A stretch of 64,000 nucleotides of DNA, from contig NC_088110.1 of assembly GCF_036370855.1 (NCBI RefSeq), positions 19,711,501-19,775,500 on the forward strand, given 5' to 3'. The notes beneath the pieces were generated by a model that searched no databases, was not told where the DNA came from, and saw only the letters and a list, made by a program, of their open reading frames with translations. Made by a program: the position numbers and the translations under genes. The stretch is from Dromaius novaehollandiae (taxonomy: Eukaryota; Chordata; Aves; Casuariiformes; Dromaiidae). Shown in pieces: positions 50,701 to 62,700 of the stretch (the first letter of the stretch is position 1; each line of letters begins with the position of its first letter).

Positions 50701-53700
50701 GCACATGAACAAGAGAGCAGTGTGCAGGCCAGGGTCCAAATCACTAAACTCCTTTTGCCATATAAAACATCCTCCCTGGTCAGAAATCTCATCACCTATC
50801 AAACTCTGGCAAAAGAAGGGGAGATGAAACTAAAGGAATTAATGCAAGCAAAGAACAGCACAACACTGTAATCTGGCTGCTAGCTCTTGTTACAAGGGTA
50901 AAGATTTCTTGTTTTACAAGTCCTGTGGTTCTTTAAAACTCACAACACTTTTCCCAAAGTGGTGGTAGAATGAGTTCTTATTAGCCAGTAGTTGTACTTT
51001 TGAAGATCTCACCTTTAAGGGCTGTGTGATGAAAAGACTTTCAAAGAAGGAGATGGCCATGGAGATCAGCCACTTGATGGAGTTCTCCTTGCCATAATGC
51101 AGCCCATAGAGCATAGTAAAGAACCCAGATACACCGCTGGTGGCTGCAACAAGGAACCAAGCAATGAACACAAACCACCAGGGCAGCCCTTTGGGAGAAG
51201 AGGCTTTCTTGCCATCACCGGAGAAGCTTGGAGTAAGGGACCACCTTGAGAGTCAACCAGAAGAGAAAAAAATTAGTTCTGCAGTGGAATAGAAGCCAGT
51301 GAACAAAATCAGTGTCTTCGGGTGCAGTAGGCAACATTGGCAACATATTACGATTTAAAATCTCAACCGAAATATTTTTAATTATTTTAATTAATGCAAT
51401 TATACAGGATATATGGATAGCAAAAGGTACAGAGAGCAAAAATATGGGGAAGTCTGCAGACACCAACTAAAATGAAAACAAATATGATGGGTGTATTTGA
51501 TCCTCAATTCATGCATAATTGAACTTCCAGCAGAAATGTTGACAAAAAATAATCATGAGTGCATTTTAGCTGCTGGATATGTCCCTTGTGATCACCATAA
51601 AGACCAGAAAGATAATTATTGGTGTTGTTTTCAATATTTCCAACTTAATGATCAGATTTTTCTGAGGTATTTTTGTCTGCTCGTTAATTTTTCTTTATCC
51701 ATATGTTTTTAGAGCCCTCCCAAGACTTTGAATCTCAGTGATTATCTTCAGTGTTTTGTTATAATGGGGCACTGTACTGCAACATTCAGTTTTGGAGGCA
51801 AAAAATGACAAAAGGTGATGATCTGTCTTTATTGCTTTGTTGTGCAGTACACAATGCTTTGAAATTTCTCTGTTGCTCCTACTATAGTATAATAATAAGA
51901 CATGTTTCTACAGCTATAATAATGCTTACCCAGCAAGTATTAAGCAGTAATTACTTTTGGCTCCATCATCCTGGCCAGTTTTGAGGTCATGACCTGAATT
52001 TACTTTTACTGAAAATGGGATGAGAATAGGTTACCTCTCACTGATGGATGCTGATGAGCAGATCCGGCTCTCCAGGAGGTTCTTCATGTGCTGAACCTGC
52101 CGAACTGCTTGTGTGTAACTCTGAGGCATTTGAAACTTATGGGGCCCCAGTAGTTCCAGCTCCATCTCTACATGCTGGAGCTGCATGAGCAAGCAGCGGT
52201 TGTAGTCATTGTATTTCAGCCGCTCACACATTCCCTTCTCTGGAGTTGGGCTTCTTGTTTTTTCTGCAAGTAAAGAAAAATTTTAAAAAATCAGTATAGC
52301 TATCCATAGATTAAAATACTATTCAGTACAAAAGGTAACAGAATTGGAGCCCAAGATTATCAATGTGACAACACACAGTAACATTTGAAGGGACACGTAA
52401 ATGCAACTTCAGTAATGGAGCTTTAATGCTCTTCTGCAGGGATAGGCTGGACATACCAGGACAGAATTTGGTAAGACAGAAGTCTTAAAACCTTAATAGA
52501 AAAGTGAGATGAGATCAAGTGCTACTTTGTTTATAGTATACCTGTGCAATTTGTAGCTTGGTACACTCACTGGAAAAGGCAAATGCAAGTCTTAATGAAA
52601 TTAGTGGGATTGTTCACTCATCTATTATTGTTTAATTGAAAATAAATGAATGCCTAAGTTAAGAATCAGACTGAAAGGATCAACAACACAGGGTTAGCAA
52701 GAAAAAAGCAGAGGACAAAATGATGTGAAGCAATTCATATTTGAGAGTCTTGATGCTATTAGATACTGATCCTTTTCCCAAGCCAGGCTGATAGCTAACA
52801 TTCCATTCTACAGCATAGGAAATAGAGATTTCACAGTGTCTTTATTTAATTGTTTTTAAGACAGAATATAAGAGCTTGGGTCATCACATCGGTGGTCATC
52901 ATCATTTTCACTACACAGGTTTCAGTAGGACTGTCACATTGTGTTACTTACCTTGTATATCCACAGCACCTATTGTGACAATTATAGGGTCATCCTTCTT
53001 TTTACTCTCATCATAAAACTCGTGCCCAGCTCTGTTCTGCTGACAGATGATGTCCTCAACCAGTGCCAAAAGTGTGTTGATGTTAGTTGATTTTCCAAGG
53101 TCTGATACTGAGGTGAGTGATGGAGTCTTCAGGGCTTTAAACAGCGAGTTGGCAATTCTCCTTATGTCCTAGAAAAGACAGCAGCAACATGGCAGTCACT
53201 CTGCCTGCAGTGTGTAAACCTGATGTGATCTCAAGACATCACTGGTTGGGAGCGCACAGATTGCTAAAATGTCCAGAATGGAGATCGCACATCCTATAAA
53301 GCTGGATGTGACAGTCTGATTTCAGTGAGTTCAGCAGGACAGCTTTCAGGAACCACATTCAAAAATGTGGTTTATCTGACTGAGGACCTAGGCCAAGGAA
53401 GACAGGGGCTATGATACCTTTTATCTTCACTGTCCTGCTTAATGTTTGCTTGTAACCACTGTGATTCTGGTCCCACATAATTGTGCAAGGACCTGAGATG
53501 TACATAGGCAGATCTTGCTGAAGTCAAGAGGTCCCCTGCAGGTGGAATATACCCTGCAGGTGGATGCCTCTAGCTAGTTCCTCCCTCCCAAGGCCATGTA
53601 GATGCATAACTGAGTGCTTTGCACCAGTGGGTACTTGGCTTGTAATTGCAGGCAATCTGAAGGGCATCCAACAGGAAAGATTTTTGCTCTTACACTGTAG

Positions 53701-56700
53701 AGAGGTGGTGTGTGGCAGCAGAGGGCAGTGCAGAGCACATTGGGGAGCAGCCATAGGAACTTGCCTTTATCACAGCTTCTGGAGTGAGTGAGACTGCCTG
53801 GGTGACCTGTCGTGTGGGAGGTAGGCTTGGGGACACACGACCACACTTCCCTGGCTTCTTCTCTCTCCCCTGCATGGCTGGCTGGGATCGTATGTTCCTG
53901 AAGATCTGCACAATGAGCAGGTTGATTGGGAACATGAGGAGGGAGCTCTCGAAGCCAATCATCACCTCCTGCCACGTGAACTCGATCTTACCTGCCAAGA
54001 TCAAACAGAGAGGAGGAATGAGAATAACCCCAGGAAGCATCGGATCTCTCTCCTATGAAAAATCCCATTTGTTCAACTGTCCTGCTTCTAGATTCTGCTG
54101 TCTCTCTGTTTCCCTGCCCAAGCAATGATTAGGATTATTACCCAAGTCCATTTTCTGCTCCGCTGGATCCTTTGGCACTCCCCAGAACATGATGCTAGTC
54201 AGCATGGTGCAGAGCAGCAGTGAGAAGCAGCATGACACACGCTGGGCTCGTGTGAAGGAGCTTCGTGGGGAGCGGCTGAAAACTGAGTACCAGATGTGTC
54301 CATCTTGGAAACCCTTAGAGGTCTTCATGAAAAACAGATTGCTGGGAAGGAGAAGGGGGAAATCAAGGGGATGCTTAGAAAGCAGAAGGAATAATAAAGC
54401 TGTAGTTTGGGGCTCTGACCTGTTGGTGCCTCTAGGCACTATCAGAAGAAATAATAACTATGAGAAATTACCAAATATCATCGCTTGATTTGCATGGAAT
54501 GGTCATAACTACTTATGTCCTTTCCTTTTGGCCACACCATGGAGGAAAAGCTAATCATAAGCAGTTTCTGTATAAATTTTCAGGGAAATTACACATAAGA
54601 GAAGATAAGGTGCTTGGGTTTTTGTAGATCTTGTCAGACTATCCTTTTTTAATACCAGCATTTCCACTGTGGTATTACCATTAAGGTAACATTTAAACTT
54701 AGCTAACCATCCTTCCTCTTCTCCTTGTCCAGAATCCTTTGACCTCAATGGAAAGACCTCCCTTGTTTTCATTTTGGCTTAGGGGTTTCATCTCTTTTGC
54801 ACACTTGTTTTTCAGACCGATTACTCTCAGGAGCTAAAAAGTCTGTAAAGCAGGCATATTTACCTGAACTGCTTCATGTCCTGTTCTGTAGCTACTGGGA
54901 ACACTTTATCGAGGACACATTCTCCAATATCAATGGCTAGCCAAGAGTTACAGAGGAAGTACCATTTCTGGTCCCATGCCAGGTCATGGACCAATACTCG
55001 ATTCACATACCTGTAGGAAAAACATACAGGGCACATTCACATGTAACTGAGTGGTATGAAATTCGGGGTTCAACAGGAGTATGGAGGACAAACTCTGGCC
55101 TTTGGCTTCTTTGGTTGCGTCTAAACTGGAAGGCACCGAACACCCCCCAGTATGCCCCAAAATGCTAGTACTCAGGCTGGTGACCTAATCCAGAGAATGT
55201 TACCATTCTCCCATCTGATCATTGTGCCTGGATTTCACTTAATAGCTTCTGTAGGATGTTTTAGGAGTATTGACAGAAGTTTTGTCCCAGCACAGAATCA
55301 GGATGTAGCAGGGATATGTACTGGACACAGTATATGGGAGGCACTCCTAATCCTGCAGTTTAGATTATGATTTGATCTATTCATCTGCAAAAAAGAGAAA
55401 CTAACACTTCCTTCCTTTCTAGAATTGTGAAAAGTATTATTTTGTTATGCACTAGAAAAGGAAAAAATGTTATTATAAAAAAAATTGTGGATCTTTAATA
55501 TTTCCCTGCATACACTTACCAGGATGGACTGTGCCCTGAATTATCATGCCATAGTCTGATACTCTGCAGTTCTCCAAGAGGGAAGAGAGTACAGAGTAGG
55601 AAAACATCCACTCCTCCACGTTCAAAGACTGGTGTATCAGGATCAGTTAGATGGTGTGGCTCACTCTCTCCTTCCAGTCCATAGAGGGTGAGAGTCACCT
55701 GGAGAATAGAAAGACAGACTGAAGACCTGCACATCTCGGAATTCTATGTGATTATTCCTGACATACTCTTTCTGGTTTCATCAAATTTAAGGACTTTCTG
55801 GCTTAGAAGTTGCATTTGAGCCATCCTGTTTACTGCTACCTGGTGCTTCTTATTCATCAAGTTCTATAAATGCATACATAAACTGTATTACTGCACAGTT
55901 CCTTCAGTACCTTGGAGGTTGTGGCTGCCCCTCGGCGATGTCCTGTAAAAACTGTCACAAGATAACGATACTGAGCAAAGGGGTCATTGTCTTCCAGTAC
56001 TGTGATTTTCACCTGCAGAGCGACATAATACAAGCAGTGGGTTAGCAGTTCTGTAAGAATGGCTGCCTTAATGCTGTGGATAGGAATTTGTCATCTTGTG
56101 AACAGTGCATATACTTACCAGGAAACATAGAGTAAAAGGAAAGGGAGTAGGTTTGGTTGAAGACTTCCTATTAAAACAGTTTTATGATGGTTAATGACAT
56201 TTTGCACCAAAAAAAAAAAAAATCCTGTGTTTTCCAGAAGGTTTTTTTCAGTAAAAAATGAAAAATATTTCAAAGCTGAATTTTCTAAAGAAAGTGTAAA
56301 TAAAATCAGCCTTTTCACTTCTGTTCAAATTTTCTCCAGGAGAAAAAACTATTTTAAGTTATGCTTAGAAGCAGGGTAGGCAGAAAGACACAGAAACGAA
56401 CAAAGTTTGGCGACTCTGAGTGTCAAACCAAATTCAGTTTTATTATAGTCTCATTTTCAAAGCTTAACATAAGTAACTCACTGATAGCTGAAGATTTATG
56501 AATATTCTGAGGAACGTGCTGAGAATGACCCTTGGAACATCCACACTAGCTCTCAGATCACATTTTATTTAGGGGCTTCAGCTTACAGAAGGATGGGCCA
56601 CTGTCTGTCCTAAGTGCTCGGAATGACATGTCCTCCACAGAGAAGGCCAGGCAAAGCAGGAATTGATCTAAATACATTCAGTCTTTATCTGAAGACTTAC

Positions 56701-59700
56701 TTTGGCATCATCCTGGATGTCTTTCCTTCGAGCCCAAATAACTACAAGCACATACACCAGAAAGATACATCCTACAGTTGTCACCACCACAGGGTTGTCC
56801 ACAAATGTACCAAATAGCTCTACAGTTTTGCTAACATCAATGGCATTGGGTATGACGACGAAGGAGCTCCCAAAGAAGGTCAGATGGTTGCAGAGGCACT
56901 GTGTGCTTCTAGGATTTGTTTTCGGTCCTACCTGAAAAACAGAAAAGTTTCCTGATAAAACATTCTGGACATTTGGCTTCAAAGTATTAGAACTTACCAA
57001 GCAAACTAAAGAGACTGCTGAGATTGATCAGTTAGTGGGGAGAATTGCTATACAGGAAAGAATTGCTCAAGTTCCAATACAGAATATTAATTCTACTATC
57101 TAGGCAGAAATAGGCATTATTATACAATACAGCCTTGTCAGAATGGTTCTGTATCTTCTCATAGGGAAGCATATCCCCAGAAAGTGGTAGAAATGTCATT
57201 TTATGTTGGATTAAACTTCACTTCTTGATTTTATTAAAACATCTCAAAATGAACTTATTTTATGGTCTGAGTTCAAACTTGTTATTTTACTACAATGCTG
57301 TGGTTATAAGGGCTGGTTTTGAAGTGTATAATATAAACATTATTATAACACTGTTTTCTTTTTCTCTACTTACATGACATCCATAGCTATTCCAGTTCCC
57401 CTGGTGCTCATCCCAAAATACACAGCGGGATGCGAAGCAAGTGACAGCTATAGTTAGCCTCTCATTGACTGTAGAATCTATTCCCGTATCTTGTAAAACC
57501 ATGAAATAATAAGTTCCCTCTCCGAAAGAGAGTTCTTCTGGACTGAGAACCCAGGTGTTTTCCTCACCTTGAACATAAATATTTTAGCTTGAATGTATAT
57601 AAGGAAATGTTAATTTGGAAGTATATGGCTCTATTGCATATAATCAAATAAATGAACTCAAAAAAATGAAAGGAGCGGGTGTCAAATAATGCTTAGCAAC
57701 TCAGTGTTCAAAGCGTCGCACTCTTTGCTCCTGTTAGTAAACACTGAATATTAGAGATGGAAACCCTGAAGCATGGCATATTGAAACTCCCTTGAGAGGT
57801 TTCTTTCCAGCTGGACTCCTAAACTCATGGTCAGGGCTCATGTTGCAAATAGCAAGTGCTAACCCTGTAAACTTGTGGGAGAGCACTCCATATTATCCAT
57901 ACTAAGTGCCCTTAACTTGCTGTGGATCGCGGGTGTACATATGGCTTAGTGTTTTGGGCCCATAAGCCCAGAATGCACAAATTCAAAGGTCACTAGCAAG
58001 CTGTCTTACCTCCAGTAGTCTTCTTACAGAATAGGTGATTTTTCATATCATAGTTAGTTTCATTTGGATGATAACCGTATCCTAAGTAAAGTATTAGTGG
58101 AATGTCTTGTTCAGATTCCAGGTAGATCACTATAGATGTGTTTTCTGAAGTGACATTGACTTGAAAAGCACTAAAATTGCCTAGATTCAAAAGAATCCTG
58201 TCTTCCTGAGTTGCTGAAAGCCTCGGTAGCATTATCTATTTTAAAACAGAAGGATATAACTTTGAATACAACAAAGCACCTTGTGTCTATTATCTACGAG
58301 CACAATACAGCCACATGCTAGAAAATCTTTTTTTCACAACATAGGGAAAGCACAGCCAGCAACATTGGCTACTTATCCTAGATAGACTTCTCTAATTAAT
58401 TTTTGCTTCAAAGTAATTTTCTTGATTCTTTCAAATAATCTCTGAAAAGTCCATTTCAAATCTATATAGACTCACCACAAGTTTTGTGATCTTTAGTGCG
58501 CTTATCTAAGAGGTGAGATTATAACTATAGTTGACTATAACTGAAACACTGGCTATATGAAGTTTATCTATGAATGATTTAGATGTCAGTTTATACATGG
58601 GCTAGGAAGCCCATCAGTACTAATACAAACATATAGTTGCTGGATGATGAAATCAGACATTACATTCTGTTTCAGGATGACCATAATTTATAGTCATTTT
58701 CCATAACCATTAGCACTCTCATATCCATTTAAATGAAGAGTAAGATACCTAATTTTTAAGAAAAGACAGAACTATTTGTTATTTTATTCTTCAAACCACA
58801 CAAATCACTCCATCACAAATGCATGCACCATGGTCCCATTATGTGTGGTAATGAACACAATACCACCATTTACAATCACCACACCCAAGATAACAAAATG
58901 ACAGTTTATAAACAGAGGAAGAATACAGGAAAGAGAGGGAGAGGAATAGAAAGTTTGGGGTTTACCTCAATGTTTTCTTTGAGGTTGCTGACTGGTATGA
59001 TCAAGCCATCCAGACCAGTAAGACTTAGACCTCCCACTGTTCCACTGACATCAAAACTCGTGTCACTGGAGAAAAAGGGATTCACTGCAAAGCTCACCAT
59101 CTATTAGCAAGACATTAACAATCAGCTTTGAGCTATTGTTAATATTTCATTATATTCACATTCTAAATTGCTGAACAGATAAGGCTTGAACTCAGACCCA
59201 AACAGTACTCAACTTAAAAGAAGTCTGTATCCAGATTCATATATGAAGTTGCCCATATCTCTGTAGTAGACCAAATACAATCCTTGGAAGTGATTTTTAT
59301 CGTGATATGTGTATACCAATGTTTATTGCTTTCCATTCATTGTAATCCTTTTGCCTTTTAGACATCAGATGATCAAAATGTAATTGTATAAGCCTCTTAA
59401 ATACAACTTATGTAAGTTACGATGCAACTGCATCAAAGCTAAACAGTGGCACTTATCTTGGAATTAGGAACTAAAATCTATTTCTATTATGATTGCAATG
59501 CACAGAAGAGTATGTCAGAGTCATTAGTACAATGAAAGGCACCTGGAGCCTCTCCTAACACTCAGGTAAGACAATGGATATGTTTCCACTGATTTCAATA
59601 GGCTCTGGACACATTTTAGCAGAGCTGGAAAAGGCAGGGCACAGTGGAAAAAAAAAATCTGTATTTTACAGGTGTGTGTAGGAGTTTCCTTAGAGTGTCA

Positions 59701-62700
59701 AATCAATCTGAGAGGCCTTTAGAAAATGTATTATAAAAACATCATAATAATATGTAATCTATTGTTCTGAGGGGAAAAAAAACAGCATCCTGACTCAGAT
59801 GAGGGACATGTGTTATTATCAAGAGACTCCCAGGCCTTTTGTTTCCTGCAGGATCTGAGTGCCTCAAACTGATTCATTTCTAGCTGGGAGGAAACAGGAC
59901 TGCTGCTTGTTGGGTTTAACGGTGACATGGACTCTGAGCTGTTGCATCCTTCTCACAGCAATAGATGTGAACAAATGGCAAATGGATTTAAAGTTATTGA
60001 TTCCATCACCTTCTCTAGCCATGCAAATATGAATCAGGAATGTATGCGAGGGGGTGATGGAATGAGGAATTTAAACCTTCAGTCCCCATCAGCTTGTTGA
60101 ACCAACCTCATGTAATTAAGAAAAGTGAAGACTTCTGTGACCAAAAAAATTTCAAATGATTTTGTTGGCATAACTGGAGGGCTGACTTGTGTGCTTGTGT
60201 ATTCATTGTAAAAAGAGAAGGGATTCTAAAACCACTGGACCAAGAAAGTAAGTTACAGATCAGATCAAATCACATAACAGCTGTTCACTTGCCCTTATGT
60301 CCACTGTTTCATCATCAACTCCTGAAACACTGAGGGAGGAAGCAGGTGGGAGAGTAAAGCTGGCAGAGCTGGAATTGGAGGTGTTAATGGATGTCCCATC
60401 CATGCTTTCTGTTTGTAATCTGTCCACAGTTACAGTTAGACACAAGCAAAACAAAACAAAAAGATATAAAGACAGAAAAAAAGCATTAATAATATAGACT
60501 TTATATCTAGAGAAAATGCTTCCTCACTTCATAAGTATAACTTGTCTAGTAAGTTATTTCTAACTCTGCCAGTAAATGCTTAATATATTACCTGTCCCTG
60601 ATGTAGTACTCCACAAAACACTAGCACAGAATCATCAATAAAGAGGTAGAACTGGCATATCTGGATTTTAAATCTTACCCATTTGGGTATATTTATGTGA
60701 AAGATGTACCTGGTCTCTATGAACAAGCTCTTGATTTTTATGTGCAGTTAAATGTAGATGAGAATCAGGTTCTTGGTGAACAATTTAGGGATGGTTATAG
60801 GAGAATGCTTGTCAGGCTTCTCCTGGTTATGTCTGCTCCTGCCAGGCTGGTTACAATTCTATATAACATGTCAGTATTGGCAACTTGTAAAAGAAAAAAA
60901 CCTTAACTGGCATGACATGAGTTTTTCATACTTGCAAAGGTAAGTGGCTACTGCATCATGAGGAATAGCAGTAAATTCTTCTCTGGTCAGAGATGACACA
61001 GTATGAGAATTTCTAAGATAGCTTTATTGAAGTTAATTGGAGTTAAAGCTGTTCTTTCAATCAGTAATTACAGCCTCTTTGTACTGTCAAAGTTGTAATT
61101 ACGCTACAATCTTTGTGTGACTCCATTTAATGATAACATAAAGAATATCTGGGGAAAATCTGAGGAACTATCAGGCATTTAGGCACAAGGCCATCACTGA
61201 AACATTATTACTATTACCTGTTTATATACATTGTGGCAGAAGGAGTGGTAAGGACCATTGGTTCATCATCTGGTTCTTTCCCAAACAGAAGGGCACTCTG
61301 TAGATTTTCAACTGTGTTCAAGAGCTGATGTGACACTGAACTCTGGAAAAGGAGGATGGAAAACTTGTAGAGTTTGTTTTTACCTTGTTTTATGAGCTAA
61401 TACTAATTTTTACAGTTTCTTATAAAGCTGGTGTACTCAGTGATGTGCTTGTTAATCACAGGGAAAGTTATTTTGATCAACAATTCCATTTCTGTAATTC
61501 TCATGAAAACATTACAGACAACAAATAAATACATCTTCCAGTAAAAGGATTTCTAATATTTAAAACTTCTACACATTGAAATTTGAAGAACTACAAACAT
61601 GACATCAATTTTGTGCAAAATGTTCATGCACTTGTGTACATTAATGACCTTTAGCTTTACATGTTGGTATTTATCACTTGCAAAAGCAAGACCAAACTGC
61701 TTATAAATTGTGTATTATTAGTGTGTTTTCCTGGAGGACTTCTAATAGTTCATAACCTCTTCTCTCAGATTAGATTTATATCATGCCCTACAGTTGATGA
61801 AAGCTAAAGAATCTTCAGCATAGGAAGCACACAAAGGCAACTGTGATAATTCATATTCATATATATAGGATGGAAAAAGACAAAATAAACACATTGCATA
61901 ATTCTGAATAGAAAACCAGAATGTGGTTTCTGAAAAAGTTTGAGTAGCAGTGGGAGCTGATTCCAAATCTGGAGTAATGGAACCAATCATGAATATTGAG
62001 TACCTGTGGCTTCCTTGAACTGTGGGGGTAGAATCACATCTGAAAAAAATCTTATTACAGTCAGTCAGCTTGTCATCCATTAGATGCCTTACACTGATCT
62101 TGTGTTCTCCAGCGCTCTGTCTTGTTCAGCTTTAAGTGTAAAAAAATCTTAAGAGGCTTCTGGCATTTTCATCAGCAGACTGTTCAGTCTAACAGATCTA
62201 ACTGGGGAGAAGTTTACTTTGATATTCAATTTAACTCCATCATGGTGTCACAACAAACCCTACCCAGTGCCAATTTAAAACTATGAGAGGCAGCAGAACT
62301 CTTGAAAGCCTTCTGAAGCAGGCAAATGTTCATACACAGTCCACTAGAAACTGGACCAAACCAAAATTACCTGTTCTGCCTCTGGCACCAAAGTATTCAC
62401 AGCTCTGTTTTGTATAGAAGCTTTAAGCACATTGCTAACTGCATTAAATAGATAGTTGGCTGCATCCTTTCGCTTCTGATCATCTCTGCTGTCCTCTGTG
62501 TTCACAGTAAGCAAGGAAGCACTGACATCTTTTAGAGTGTTGCTGGCTTCTACCTGCATGGAAAATAAGGAAAAAAGTTTATGTGTATTGGTACTACAAA
62601 TGACAGAAGTGACACATGATCTCATTAAGGCTTTTACTGAATATTACAACCTAAGTAATCTAATGGGACTATTTGAGGTCAAAGCTGTTTTAATTATAAT

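Noticed and set aside
53574-54128. Long frames on both strands around 53.6-54.1 kb
   Set aside because: These overlap the PKD1L2 exon 53991-53765 in other phases or on the other strand, and run into its introns. Only the PKD1L2 phase joins to neighbours.
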